Shown: positions 33,379 to 46,650, counted from the stretch's first letter. The stretch: DNA of 64,000 bases from Sympetrum striolatum (GCA_947579665.1 OX388351.1:52956939-53020938); one strand, 5' to 3'. Program-made: numbers and translations. Notes: generated from the letters alone by a model not told the origin.

Positions 33379-36300
33379 GTGACGGTATCCGATGATAATC
33401 TGCGAAAAGAGCGGGAGTTTAAAATGCGAAATTTTTGAAGAGTGGAAAACGTGCGTCATGGCCGAACGTTGGCGAGTGTATCGGGAGCCATTTTACAAGT
33501 CAGCGGAGCGCGGTCGAATGCAATAGTCACATCATACACGTCGTGAATTAAATAGGAAATTAATTGTTTTCTCTCTGGTACAGCTGTGTCCATTCGTATG
33601 GTGATGAGAATGAATTGAAGGGAAACGTTTTATGCTCTAAGATGAGTTATTAATTAAGGGATTAATGAGTGCAGAAATGTTTTCAGCGGAGATAAAAGAG
33701 ACGTTATTGTTTGGCGGTGTTTTCTGGCATTAGATCGTTCTTTCTCTCGTGTAATAGGTGTAGGTTTCTGCGGCTAATAGGCATCCGGGGAGGTTTTTGA
33801 TTAGAAGGCCGTAATTAAAGCATGGATCGCCTTTTAGCGGGAGAGATAGAAGCGGGATTAAAAGAGTGGGAAAGAAGATATCCCCGTCATGTTCGTAATT
33901 ACTGAAGGCGTTATTGTTAAAGTGAGATTTCCATTCAGAGGTTTTCGCTCGTTTATTACCAGCGGCAATTTGGGGGACAACGCCCTTGAATCTTTTAAGA
34001 CTCTTTATATGATCCCAAAAGCGAAGTGGGAACATAAATGCTTAACAAATGAGCTACTTCTTTTGGAGTCAGTGAGCTAATGGTATATTCGCATTCATGT
34101 CATCTGACTTCCCCTACATCTTTCACATCAGCGAAGCTTCTATTGGAAGAAATAAAAATATTTAGTAGTTTTCACCGACCAACTTTACTCCGCTCGGTTT
34201 GGACTATCAAGTCATCTTATTTAGTCGCAACTGGTATGAGTAAAAATTGTTTAGTGGAAACTACTGTCTATTTTCATTTGTTCCTTCATGGTGTTCCACC
34301 AAGTAAGGCTATGTCGCATAATTTATTTACGGAACACCTTCTTATATATATCCAGAATCTTGTTAACGCCATCCATGAGCTTTTTCTTGGACTACTTTTC
34401 CATTTAAGATTAAGAGCACTAACGATCGCAGAGTGATGCATCAAAAAATCATTTATTCACGGATTTGTCGCTTTTAAAAGGGTTTTTTTCTATTATAATT
34501 CCTTATTAGCTTTATTTCTGGAAAACTTTCTAACAAAGAATGGGCTCAGGATTCCGACCGGTTTACCTTGAAATATTGCTCTGATAAATGTGTTACTTAG
34601 CGATATCTACGAGATTACGTTTAAGTTTAGTTATGTATCTCGGCTTGAGGCCTGATCTTTGCGTTATTAATGAGAAGAATATCCATGTATAGAATGGTGT
34701 ATTACTGAACACTGTAGCTTTGTAAGTAGCTATTTAAACCGAATAATGATTCCCTGAGCAGCTGTACTCAGTTTAAAAATATTTTTCGCGAGGTGTAACA
34801 TTTTATGACCATTATTTCAACCTCAATTGGTGTCATTAAGATGATTGCACAAAGAATAAGCGGATAAGTTGTATTCGAAAATCACCACCTTTATGGGTTC
34901 ACTCCATAAAATTTGCATCGCAGTTTGTTCTTAGATTTACTATGCAAGTAGTTTCGATTGGAAGAGTTCAGCGAGCAGGGATGCAGGGATGAAAGTACGA
35001 AAGATAATGGAGTAAATAAATTGAAGGATTTCTCATCCGATACGATCTAGAGAGGAGTTTTAATATCGGAGAGAATAATGGTGAAGCCGTAACGTATTAA
35101 AGGTGAGTTGGTAGTCAGCTTAAGTGGAACGTGTTGAAGGAATGGAGAAATGATGAATGAGCAGAACTGAAAGGGAATTATGCACCTGAACCTTATCGCG
35201 CAATTTATTACTTTTACGACCCATTAACTACGAAAATAGCGTCGGGGACGAATTTTATAAATAATTAATCAGCGAAATAAAGATTGCAAAGTTATCGCCT
35301 ACTACCATATGTTGTAAAAGGAAATTGACTTATGGTTGCAAATTTTCTCCAGATGCAGATTTAACAAGCTCCAGCACAAGCGGGCATGACGTTTTGTCTT
35401 CCTCTATACAAAATGGTAGACTTAAATATTATCTATGTGTTCTATTTTACATGCGTTTCCGTTGGTGTACATCAGTATTAATGAGAAGCACAAAAATTGA
35501 AATCGTGTTAGGTGATATTGCCTCGCAAAAGGGCATAATCATTCTACTGAACGTGGGAAAATTTGTATGATTAAATCGCGGTGGATAACAAGTGTTTCAG
35601 ATGCATCTCCATTTAATTAAAACTCTCCTTCTAGGAGACTTGTGTGATTTATTGAAAAACTGGATTCTTGAGCCTTTGTCTGAATTAGAAAGGTAAATTA
35701 AAAATTACATAGTCCTGTGATAATGATATACCTTGTAAATCTATGATACGGAAAAATTGTTGTGCCGTAATTTAAGGTCTCAGAGTTTTAGAATTTTTGG
35801 TGAGCTTTCATTTTAAAACTAAGAAGCTATCTGGACAATCTTCTCAGTATTGCCATATTTAAACATTTCCTCGCAGGCTACCAGGATTCGCAGAATTTTA
35901 TCTTATAATTAAGGGAGCCAAATTAAAAATTTAGCTCACCTGCTCTTATACAGTCATAGTGAGTCATAGCTTCTTCAGTCATCTCGCAGGTGCTTTAGTT
36001 GCTATCTCACAAGCACTTCATGGTCGAAGGCAATTTTATTTCGAGGTCAGCTACAATTTTGTTTATTAAAGAGTAGAGTGGTTCAAATATTTCCAAGCAA
36101 TCAATAATTATACTCGATACTTAAAAAGTATCATTTTAGATATTAAACAAGGAGAAATTTTCAGTTTTACTTAATTTTGAATGATCTTTAGCGATTTTTT
36201 GGTGGTAAATTAAATTCTTCTTGTCAATCATCGTGGCAAATTGTTCATTGTCAGCCTCGTTCGAGAAACATGTCTTGGTATTGCGTATGACCATTATTTG

Positions 36301-36959
36301 GCCACGTTATCCTTGGCCTCTAAATATCACATTAGCAAAGAAGGAAAAATAAAATATATTTAGATTACCAATTCTAACAATGTGTCTACTACTAAATTTT
36401 CATTGGAATATATAATTGTGTAACAGTTATATTTTAATTTGTGGAACATTTTTTACGGATAAAAACTTATTTTTCGTCATCGTTAAGGAGAAATCGACAT
36501 ATTTCACTACTCTCCCTGCTTACGTGGTTATACATATGTCAAATTGATAAATCATTCAGCCTTACGAAGTAATTCATTTATTCACTATTTTTTCCAAGTG
36601 AGGACCACAAGCTTGAAAGATATATTTTGTACGGACCCTTGATTGGCAAAGTTATTCTCCACCTTTCTAGCTCTTCTTTTGCCGTCATCTTCTTTTACAA
36701 GATAAACTACAGTAACTCATAGATTTGCCGGTTTTCATGAGTCAGATATATTCCAATTTTCTTCATTTTATTGAATTCAGTCGACCTTTTTCTTTACTAA
36801 TTTTCCAGAATAGATTAATTATTATTGAGAGATCGCAATATAAGTTGTCTCTCGCTTTAATATCGGTTAATAAGTCGGAATTCCGTTTTGGTTCACGAAA
36901 TTAATTCTAGATCGAATAATCTTTAAAGTATGCCCGTACATGTAAGGCTATATTTTCTA
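33379..36959. other. No assignable gene
   Basis: This 3.6-kb tract is mostly AT-rich, with mildly GC-richer stretches at 33420-33540 and 33720-34050. Frames at 33730-34035 and 34080-34436 (101 and 118 codons) resemble nothing known. No repeat shared with other parts of the window was recognised. Confidence 0.35.
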
Positions 36960-37460
36960 TCGGACTCCGATCGACTTTATTTACTCACAAGCGGGAAAAA
37001 CATTCGGGGATACAGAGAAAGAAGCAAGTGGTGGGGTGTCCGCACCTGCGCCCGAATATCGCGGTGTGGGAGAGAGAGAATGCGTCCGAAATAAAGGAGT
37101 GTGTGTAGTTGAGAGAGATACGTATTTCCCACGAATAATTATCTCACCTGCCCTCTCCATCTCCATTATTCGCAGCCGCACCTGGCCCCTACTCCCACCC
37201 CCGCCTACGCTAGACGGAGTTCGAGCCTCGGAAAGAAAGCCAGCGTCAAGTGCATTTCTTTTATCTTAAATAATGCCTCCCACCCACAATGGAAGGAATT
37301 CGTGGCCTTCGAAAGTGGTATTTGAGGAAAGGGGTTCTCGCTGGAGGTTGACTGGACGGGAGAGACACTTTTGGAGGGCCTGCAAGTCGTTTGCGCTGTT
37401 TGCTTGTCCGTTGGGTTTAAATGGAATCGGGATTCGTATTATCTACTCTACACGATAATC
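36960..37460. other. GC-richer, CpG-containing block
   Basis: A CpG-rich start (GCGCCCGAATATCGCGG) is followed by CCCCTACTCCCACCCCCG-like runs. Short frames on both strands are composition effects. It is a candidate regulatory element. Confidence 0.3.
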
Positions 37461-38484
37461 GCTACTCCTGTGTAAGCATTTGGGGATGTTCTTTTTATTT
37501 AGATTGAGGGTACATTTCGCAAAGAAGTTTTAAGAATATATCTTCACGAATGTACCCCGATGTTCAGTTCTTTTAACGAAAATTTCTAGAATATTTATGT
37601 GCCGATTAATGTCTAACTAATATTACTCTCGTACTTACTACGTTTAGATTTTTTAATCCGACATTTGCGTAATTTTTTAAACATCTTAACATCGTTGTGA
37701 TTGAGGGACAAGTCAAAAGTCTAAGTTTTACATACCACAATATTAATTTATTTTTAAACGTCCGTAATTTTGACTCATGTAGTCATCATGAAACCACGAT
37801 CGCTTAAGAATAAATACATCTTTTGATTCGTAAAGGTTATACTTTTTTAGTCAACTTGATCTGGCGGTAAAATTTGATGACAACTCGGAAATCACTGTAT
37901 AATTCCCGCGTTTTTGTCTCCAATTCATGGAATACGGGTTGTTAGGAAATAGGCAGGATATAAAAGAAAAGTGTATTGAATGGCATTGAGGTTGTGAAAG
38001 CACCGAACTTTTCCCGAAGGCGTTGGTCTTTCTTTCGCGATTGCATTATTGCTCCTTCCGGCCTCTGGCAACAATTGAATGCGACTTGGACCATGACCAT
38101 CAGTCATAACAAAGAAATAATTTTCGCGAAAAATTGTGTCACATATTGAACGAAAGATGAGAAAGAATGGTCGTGTTGCAACTTGTACATTCGGAACATC
38201 AAACAAAGCGTTTTCAAACGAAGCTTGCTTATCATTCCATCGCTTTCTAACACTTTTAGAAGCGAGCTAACCATTTCCCAATCCCATTTTCATTTCCTAC
38301 GGTTTCAAAAATAACATTGATGAGGCTATGCTTAGGTGATATTGTGGAACATACATAGATATTGGCTTCTTTATGAAGCGCTGAAAACGTTTCCTTAGTG
38401 CACAACTAATAATAAATTCATAATTAAACGAAGTTACAACGTTTAACTAGTATATTATAATAACAGTAGAAATAAATAAGTTAA
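37461..38484. other. No assignable gene
   Basis: AT-rich, with a GC-richer part at 37920-38220 that carries a 93-codon minus-strand frame with no recognised domain. Confidence 0.35.
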
Positions 38485-38566
38485 AAATTCACAACATTTC
38501 TTTATTGCGACTGGTTTCGACTGCTTATAGTAGTCGTCAGGCTAAAACGATAGTTGTTGTGGATTT
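38485..38566 (-). ncRNA. Hammerhead-ribozyme-like repeat, copy A
   Basis: Read on the minus strand, the order is: AAATCCACAACA, linker, CTGACGA (38540-38534), a self-complementary stem ACTATAAGCAGT region, GAAAC (38518-38514), CAGTC, linker, TGTTGTGAATTT. CUGANGA...GAAA...GUC is the hammerhead core order. The outer arms (38555-38566 against 38485-38496) pair at 11 of 12 positions, giving the stem I of a type I hammerhead. Stem III would be minimal (AC/GU), as in hammerheads of Penelope-like elements. Weak point: the bases next to GA do not form the usual 10.1-11.1 pair, so this copy may be inactive. Confidence 0.4.
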
Positions 38567-39587
38567 ATTTAATTGCCATCCTTTGAATGAATTCGTCTTT
38601 CGGTTGTATAAATAATCTGACCATGAGACTTACGAAAGAAAACAGCTAAAAATATTTCAAAAGTAACATAAGGAAACAATAATCAATTATAATCGCATAA
38701 CTTAAAACGTTTTTAATAATGGTATTTAATGCACATTACACACGTAAGAGTCCACTATAAAACGTAGCGCTCCGTGGGATTGAAATTATAGTAAAGCATT
38801 AATTGATTTTTAAAATATGACTTTCATAGACTTCCTGTCGATATCAGTTAAGGGGTCGATCCATTTTGGTTATTTCCCTAAATCCATGCTTAGGGTAATA
38901 AATATTTTCAGCCATAATCTTTTTCTTATAACTTGTTCAAATATATGATACAGTATTCATTCCTACATACCATTTCATTTGAAAGTCATATTACTTCGAA
39001 TTAATTGCAATAAACCATAAGATCACAGCTCAGTTGAATATCTTTTTCTCTTTTCTTTCTTTTTATCTTCTGAGGTTTCAAATGATTACAGGACGGAGCA
39101 CTCAAGTTTAAGCATAAATTTCAGAAACGCGGCTTTTCAAACAGACCACAAGTTGCCTCGTGAATCGCCGTATGCCTGATATTCATTGGTTCCGCAAAAA
39201 TTGCGAATTATGTTTCCCGCTCGTTCGACTAGTAAAGACGGTTTACAAAGGGCAGTTGATGAGCAGATGACCCTTTGCGTCGATTCACCTGCATCTGCTT
39301 TCGAATGCATTTTCACGAACTTCCAACTGCTACGAACTCGAAAAACGTTCTCACGAGTATAGGGGTAGGCTTTAGGTGTGTATGCAGCAGAGTGTGAAGG
39401 AATACTCGTCGGCGTTGTATATTAAGTCAGTGGCACTACGATAGGGGATGAAACAAGGGGCCCTGCTGGTGTGGGGGTGTGAGGCAAATGCAAACGAATG
39501 AGAAACTATAAGTAAGGATAAATACATCTAAAACTATTTTCCATCCGACTTCGTGAAGAGACCGTGTATTTCTTATGGCCCAGTTTA
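38567..39587. other. No assignable gene
   Basis: AT-rich to mixed, with a GC-richer part at 39110-39490. No repeat or coding signature was recognised. Confidence 0.35.
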
Positions 39588-39658
39588 TTACTTACAGGAG
39601 AATGGCGCGCTCTGACACGACTTAAGCACTTAAAAGATGGCGGAAATTGATTTTGTAA
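39588..39658 (+). repeat. Dispersed repeat (ACAGGAGAATGG family), copy 2
   Basis: It shares TTTATTAC, ACAGGAGAATGG, GCGCGC and AAGATGGCGGAAATTGATT in the same order as 10886-10971, with diverged spacers. Unlike copy 1, no foldback follows. Confidence 0.45.
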
Positions 39659-40147
39659 ACTTTTTGCAAGGATTCAAAATGATTTAGAAACACAGTTTGA
39701 TTTAATCAAGATTAAATTCCATCATATTCGAATGAAAAATAAGAAAGTGGTTCATTTAAGGAAATTGAGAATGAGTTGGGAATTTATATGATGGATTAGG
39801 AACTATCTTTTATAGCGTTTTATGTTATTGATTTTGCTGTTAACAATTTTGGAGACAAACGTTTGGAGTAAATCTATGGGAATGTCGAGATTTTTCGGCA
39901 AAATGCTTTGAAATATGCAGTCGCCTGCTACTTATCGTACTATTTCAGCAGGGAAAAGCTTCCAGCGAGAAAGTTTCTGAAAATGCTGAGTTTATTTTCT
40001 GTGTATATTAAAATCTTTTAAGTTTATTGATGTAGTCAAAAAACGAATTTATATTACGGAGGTAATTCACAGCTCGCCACGCTCGGCTACGATTCAAACG
40101 ACTGAGGCCGTTGGAAATACATGGTCTCATAAAGAAGAACGGGTGTG

Positions 40148-40245
40148 AAAAGTCTGACAGGATCCGGACTCGAACCTGGATCTTCCGATGGCCTGTCAGA
40201 CTTTTTCATGTATGTTCTTCCTTGTGACTTTTCTTAGGTGCGCGA
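40148..40245. repeat. Collapsed inverted tRNA-SINE with 14-bp inverted repeats
   Basis: Perfect 14-bp inverted repeats (AAAAGTCTGACAGG at 40148-40161 and its complement at 40192-40205) enclose 30 bp that hold a minus-strand Pol III B box, GGTTCGAGTCC (about 40178-40166). The left side reads as the tail of a minus-strand SINE. The right side (TCAGACTTTTTCATGTATG) matches the tail of the plus-strand SINE at 17728-17746. It therefore looks like a head-to-head SINE pair that has lost most of its tRNA-like centre. Confidence 0.5.
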
Positions 40246-40259
40246 CTTAATGTGCAAAT

Positions 40260-40860
40260 TTTACCTGTTACCTTTCCATGGTCTCTTCATGACGCTGAAT
40301 GGACAATAGAAATTTTCATTTTTAATCTGCGCCCCTTTAGGGGAGAAGATAATTGGAGAGGTGTGGGGTGGGCTGCGTTCTTCAGGGATCAAGGGGGCGA
40401 AACGGGCAGGTGCGGGGGCCATTTGAATTTTTGTATTCGGGAAAGAGCGTTCCTTGAGTGAAACTGTGAAAGCGGACATGAGATGGATGAGGCGATGGAA
40501 TGGATAGATGAAGATAAGGGAATAGCGCGGGGCGTCACGCAACAATGGCAAGGCGTTGTGTGCGTGTAGCTGCGGGATCGTGGGAGAAGTCCCTAGGGTC
40601 AAAGGGTCGCGTGATAGGAGGTCACTCGGATGCCCTCGTCCGGAAAGAAGCGTTGGCAGGGGGCAATCGGACCCTTCTCCCAAGCGTCAGCGCCCTAAGA
40701 GGGTGTTCCACAGGGGGTCATTTTCGCCCCCGTTAATTTACCAGCCGTCTTCTTTCGGAGTTGCGTCGGGGTCGTAAGCTGGGTCAAGGGTTAATCTATG
40801 TGGACCCGTATAGGACCATCGCCATACGGAGGGGGTCTATCAAGAAGTCATACGGGATAT
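40260..40860. other. GC-rich, CpG-containing block
   Basis: This is G-rich on the plus strand. Frames of 140 codons (minus) and 63-73 codons (plus) overlap and match no family. It adjoins the SINE remnant at 40148. Confidence 0.3.
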
Positions 40861-42365
40861 CCTGAAGTTAGAATCAATCCACTGTATAATTCAGCGAAAT
40901 GTTTGACTGAACGATTCTGATTGTGTCGAAAATTGAGTGAAGTTAGGTTCATCCTTGTGTCAGCTATTACTGTTGAACGGTTGTTGATAATCTGGCCCGA
41001 CTATTAAGAACCCAATTCAAAACACATGGATGGTCGTTAAGGTCGAAAGAGGTCAAGTCAAATAATTTTTGTTGGAACTGCTATATTTTTTGTATCAAAA
41101 GTTGCTGAGCATGAGGATTTAGCTGCAGAAAATATTGCAATATTTCGAAATGATTAACATAATATCTTACTTTGGATAAAACTCAGCGTAATAAATCTAT
41201 TGCATCAATAGCTATCTACAAATAATAATCAGTCAATACCTTATAACAGTTATTATATTACATCTTCTCCGTATATAATAGAACATTAGAGAGATCAATC
41301 TCAACAAATCTCCTTGCTGTTAAAAAAATATTTTTTCTCTTCTACGCTCATGATATTTGAATATCCTTGCTACACGCTTAAAGGTGGTTTGCTGGGTACA
41401 TGCATATGTTGATGTAAAGTCTATTATATTTTAATTTTCTTTAGGAAGCTGCTAATATATCTTTAGAGATTTGAAATAAGTTAAGGTATATAGCTTTTTA
41501 TGGCATATTAAGCCAGCTAATTATGTATTTTAGTACGCGTTTACAATAAATTAATTAAAGCGTATAATTTCAAGTTCATAGCAATGAATTAAATGACAAA
41601 TTTCAGCAAAATATTTTAATTAGTTCCTACGATGAATTCTTTATCTTATTGATCGCAGCAAGGATCAGACAGTCCTGAAAAATTACCTGTAGATCGCCAA
41701 AGCCTTCGTATTTTTCAGGATCAATTCTCCCTTCTGTCCTGAATCTTTCCTCTTTTTCTTTTTTCCTTCTGTGTTCTCAATACACATTTCCATCTCCCCA
41801 TTCTTGTTGATTGCCCTTTCTGCATCTCTATGGAAACGGGCGGATTCAGTACTCGATTGCCTGAGGTTTTAGACCCAAAAACCTTGGAAATCTCTTTCGC
41901 TCGATAGTTCCTCACCTTTCTCTTCTTTGTCTCATCCCCTCAAAGGATCTCTTTCTGCCTCTTTATTGGTGTCAACCGCGTTGCTGCCCTTCTCTGCCCA
42001 GCCTTCCTTTTCTTCGTCTTTCCACTGTTCGGATTTTGGGTAATTATATTTATCGAATCCCTTAACGACCTTGCGACTCCACGCTGGTCGATTGTTCTCA
42101 AAATTCGGAATTATTATGATATTAGGGGAAGCATTATGAGAAAGTCTATCAGAATTTCTGGAACTTTTGTGATGTTGGCTGATCAAGGCGGCTTTTGCTA
42201 AGAATAATCTCGGTTGAAATTGATTCAGGTTACATTTGAAAGGAGATATAATTAAATATAGAATGTGACTGTGGGTATTTTTCCGTGAATAACATTTGAG
42301 ACAAATTTGAAAAGTAAAGCATATGGCTGTATTTGAGAATTTAAGGCTTATATTTTTTAGTTCTC
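40861..42365. other. No assignable gene
   Basis: Mostly AT-rich. A 12-bp inverted pair TCCTGAAAAAT lies at about 41686 and 41712. 41720-42180 is purine-rich on the minus strand, with two charged chance-like frames. Confidence 0.35.
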
Positions 42366-42412
42366 TTATGGAAGAAGATATTAATCTCGAACCCGCCCAA
42401 TATAATTATATT
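42366..42412 (+). repeat. Degenerate LINE 3'-end hairpin repeat
   Basis: TATGGAAGAAGA, then AATCTCGAACCCGCCCAAT followed by TATAATTATA keeps the order of the family consensus, but the hairpin is lost. A still weaker relative (TTAGATCGAAGAG then CAGTCTCAAT) lies at about 42570-42602. Confidence 0.3.
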
Positions 42413-42619
42413 CCTCTTTCCTTCATTGTAGCATTTATAACACTGTCAAATGCTATATTTAATTGAATAGAGTAATGACAAATTTAACTTTTGTCTTGAG
42501 AACAGGAAAATCAGTATCCAAATTTTTCTATTATATATAGAAGAAGAGTGTACATTCTATTATATTGGATTAGATCGAAGAGAAGAAATTCAGTCTCAAT
42601 GTAGCGAAAATTAAAACGT

Positions 42620-43139
42620 TTTACTATTATTATATACGCGATTTAATTTCTCTCATCTTCTTAATTTTTGTATTATTTTGATTCATGATTTATTAGATAA
42701 TGATGTGATAATCGGATAATTTTCAAACTTCTATACCGAGTCAATTCCATTCTGTTGAAATAATGCCTCTCCCCTTGTTATTAAGAATTCAAATTATTGA
42801 TTTCAATTGCCATCGAATATCAAGCAAAAATTTTTGATTTGCATTTTGAAAATTAATTTCAAGAGAAAATTCAAGAAATATAATAACGATAATTCAAGAA
42901 AATTAATTTCATTTATGCATCTTTATTTAGGCTCTAAATATTCAAATCAAGGGTCTTTACATTAAAAAGGTATCCTTTTGGACTATTCTATTCTCTTTCC
43001 GAGACATGATAAATGTTTATGCGTGTTTTTTTTAGCTCCGGATATTCAAATTAAGACTCTTTACGTTAGGAAGTTGTCCAATCAAACTCTCGTATTCCAT
43101 TACCTTGGTATACGTATTGGCAGATGGATAAATTACCGA
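42620..43139. other. AT-rich tract, nothing recognised
   Basis: No signature seen apart from F/L-rich chance frames starting near 42978. Confidence 0.4.
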
Positions 43140-43760
43140 CAATTCAGATCCTTATCTTTCAATGGGAAAGGAAATTTCCTCAATTTTCACAAATTTTTCG
43201 CTTTTTGCGTATTTCGGGAGATTTTCGTATTTCAACCGACGCCCTACCGTCGCCGAAAATCGTCTCGGGTCGGATTATCGCTCGGAAAAAATAGAAAGCC
43301 CCGCCACGGAGACAATAGATGGCGCAGACGAGATTAAGGCGGGGAAAGCATTCACGTGGGGAAAAAAGGGCAAGATAAATGCGCCCAGTCCTTTACGACG
43401 TTCATTTTTTACGCGGGATGATGACTCTTTTGGGAAGATTTTCCTCCTCCGACTTTTTCATCTCAAACGCATATTTTCCTTTTCTGTCCTTTCCCTTTGC
43501 CTTCGATTAATTTGCCTAAAGCCTCGGGTTTCCTCAAAGGGGATCGTTTGTGGGGTTTTTAGTCGATTCGCTGTCGAGGGAATTCGGAGCAATCTCCGCT
43601 CTAATTGATACCAGAAGGCATTCGGAGGCGTCCCATCCCACTCGGAATAGAGCCATTCTTTTCCCTGCTTTTTACTTCGCTGCCTAATATTCTCGGCAGT
43701 CAAAAGATCTTCGCCGGCAGTGTCTTCCCCCATTCCGAAATTGGAGGGAGGTGATTACAC
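43140..43760. other. GC-richer, CpG-containing block with the longest open frame in the window
   Basis: A 148-codon plus-strand frame (43162-43608) overlaps 91- and 119-codon frames in other phases. Its middle part is charged (EKIESPATETIDGADEIK), but its ends are F/L/S-rich, and no domain is recognised. I judge this a conserved or regulatory GC-rich block rather than an exon, with low certainty. Confidence 0.3.
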
Positions 43761-46138
43761 CCCGAGTTTTCCGGAATTATTTTATAAGAGGTAGTTTTTA
43801 AGATTTTTTGCGTCCGAAATAATTCTTCCTTCCTGATGAACGAAAGCGTTCCGTGATGTGTGTAAGGGTTTCATTGTTCCGGTACTCCTTCGACGAAGTA
43901 ACGCTTTTCTTACGTTGGTGTTCTTGTAGAAAAACTGTCTTTGAGGGTTGAAGTTTCAGGAAATTATATTAAGTGAATAGCAATGTTTTTCGTTTTTTAA
44001 GGAAATGATTCACTTAAAAGGTAGCAATGAACTTAGTTAACTTAGTCCCTCCGATTCGAGAAAGAAATGGCTAATTTTATCATGTCGTCGTTCCACGAAG
44101 TCACGCCTGCAAATTTCGATTTTATGATTCGTAATTATTCTTTATGCTATGATGATTATTATTACATGATCTTATATGTGTTTTTAGCTTTATAAAAGAT
44201 CTGGAAATCCTATAAATTTAATACTATAATCGGCTATAGATTTTTATTATCAGCAAGATTGTATGTTATGATAAAGATAATGCTGCAGTGTGTTTTATCC
44301 AAAGCCACGACAAAATCAATTTAGATAGCGATTATATTAAACTTATCTTAACGCTGTGTTTCAACTGGCTATAACAAAATTTAATTCAATATTATTCAAT
44401 CAATTATATTCTAAATTCAATCCAATAATATTCATTTGGAAAATAGTAAAAAAACGTTTTCTCAATAATTTATATTTACATAGAAGCATCTAAGGCTTTA
44501 TTATTTTTTATTTATAGAAGTATTTAATTATGGTAAATTAATATTAACATCGTCTATTAAATTGCTCTTTAATTAGAGTACTGAGAGATAATTCTGATTA
44601 ATGAACTGTATATTTTAATATCTATATCTCTACATAAGCTAGCTCTCAAAATCAAACGAATGATTCGATTAGGAACTTACGCGTTGGGAAGAATTCCTTA
44701 GTTCTGTAAATGCTCTTCAAAGATGATACCAAAACCTTGATGGAGATTGGAAAGTCATGAATAAGATTCTTCAGTATGCCATACGTTCCATGAAAGCTAT
44801 ATGTAATGAATTTTACATTAGAATATGAATTTAATTTTTTTCGGCCTAATGTCTACAGTAATTTTACGGTAAGAAGTAAAGCCATATGAAGTAAAATTGT
44901 TTAAGTTTTTGCCTCTTTTAAATTTCGATTATGTTTTTACTAGAGATTTCAATTTATTATTCTCATCTCCTTCGTTTTCCACCATAATTCTTCCTTCTTT
45001 CATTTTATGTCCCCCAATTTTTCTGCTTATCATTCTCCCTGTCTCTGCTACGTTCTCTGTATTTTATTCCTGATTTTTTTCCCCCAAATAAATTCCTCTA
45101 AACTTTTCTCCTTTTTGTACAATGCCAATTATATTTTTTTCAGTTTTGTGCTCTTTTAATTTTTAGGCCGCTTTGCTAATCCAAATTACGATAGGCCTTT
45201 CACGATGGAGGAATTAAGAATTGCCAGATTTTCCTCTTATTATCTCGTTCTCCACCTTTGTGTCTGTCATTCCCTTTCTCCTTTGACTTTTCTAGTCTTA
45301 GGCTCAAATCGCCTCTTTTGGAATATCATTCCTTTCGTTCATTCCTTTTGTGAGACTTGGGTGGCCTCTTTTTTGCTGCCCCAATTACATGGCGCGCTAT
45401 CTGATGAGCGCGTGCTCCAACTTCAACTACTAAATCAATCTCTCAGCCTTATTTTTTTCGTGTAGTTTCCATTTGGGATCTCTCGTAAGAATGAGTGCTT
45501 TGTTACTACATTTTTCTGCGTATAATGTAATAGTGATTATTACTGCTGTTCAGAATTTTTATAACTAAATTATTACATCAGATCCGGAAGGGGTGATGGA
45601 ATCCCTAGCTCCCTGATGACTGCAATTTATCTAGGATATATCGAGGAAAAATTACAAAAAGAACTAGTGAGAAGTTCATACGATTTCTTTATACACCATC
45701 TGGATGTTTTGCTTCTAAAGTGCATACTATTCGAAAACGTCAGGGAAATAATTATTGTTTATTACATATATTGTAATATATATTTACTATATTACTATTT
45801 TTAGTCCCGATGTTTTTATACATAAAAAGATTCGCACAAATTTTATTTATCCTGGAAAAAATTCCCTGAAAGACGCTGAATTAAAAAGTTTTCACCAATA
45901 GCTGTTTCTTCTAAGAATCAGTTCATCCCAAGCAATATTTTACTCTAGGAGCATTTATATAAATGATTGTTTTACTGCATTGTGTTGGAAAGACGATGCA
46001 TACTATATTATTACATATAAAACTATATGTTCATTTTAATGGCTACGTTGTTTCAGATAAGTAGTTAGGTGGAAATTTTCATTAAAAATTTATAAACTTC
46101 TCTTACAACCTTATAAATGTAATTACGCACCACCAGGG
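43761..46138. other. AT-rich tract, nothing recognised
   Basis: About 2.4 kb with no coding, RNA or shared-repeat signature. The 86-codon frame at 45205 is F/L/S-rich and probably chance. Confidence 0.4.
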
Positions 46139-46650
46139 GTGCCCGTACCTTCAGTTAAGAACCACTACGATAGAGTAAGTAACTTCTTCGATGAAAATCC
46201 ACGGGTGAAGCATTTGGCTCGATGTTTGATGGCGAACACTTCCTTAGATGAAAATTGTCTAAAATGCTCTATTTGCAGGGCTACCATCGATTGGGAGACA
46301 ATAACAAGCACACACGGACCCAAAAATAAGATTATTTACCGTAAAATAAGTCACAATTGGTAAAGCAGTTTTATTCATAAAATTTCGCATTGCCGATGAT
46401 TTCCTCCAGCAATTCTTTGTTTTTCGATAGCAGTTCATGCACCTCACCGCAGGTCATATTGAAATTCATAAAGAAGGAATTATCCTTTACACCACATACA
46501 ATAAATCGTCACGACTAACCGTCGATTTTCTTTGATCTGGAAAAAATAAGATAAAATAAGCATGCACTATGTAAAATAAGCACATTTCTTAGAAATAAGC
46601 ACAATTTTATTTTCTAAGATTTTCTCCTTTAAAATAAGCTCGATTCCTAG
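46120..46650 (+). repeat. Repeat-like block with recurring AAATAAGCAC words
   Basis: AAATAAG(C/T)(A/T)C-like words recur near 46341, 46551, 46573, 46592 and 46631, and again near 46833. The left end has CAGGGGTGCCCGTACC and GTTAAGAACCACT (46133-46168), words reminiscent of hAT-type termini, but I find no matching inverted terminus. A 74-codon frame (46139-46363) crosses it and matches nothing known. It is probably a decayed element of unknown class. Confidence 0.25.

Noticed and set aside
40261..40683. 140-codon minus-strand frame as a gene
   Set aside because: Low-complexity P/L/R-rich translation in a GC-rich block with competing frames; no domain or splice evidence.
43162..43608. 148-codon frame, the longest here, as a gene
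   Set aside because: Long F/L/S/R-rich ends, overlapping frames in two other phases and no recognisable domain; length alone is within chance.
46133..46168. hAT transposon terminus (CAGGGGTGCCC...AAGAACCACT)
   Set aside because: No complementary terminus or 8-bp target duplication was found.
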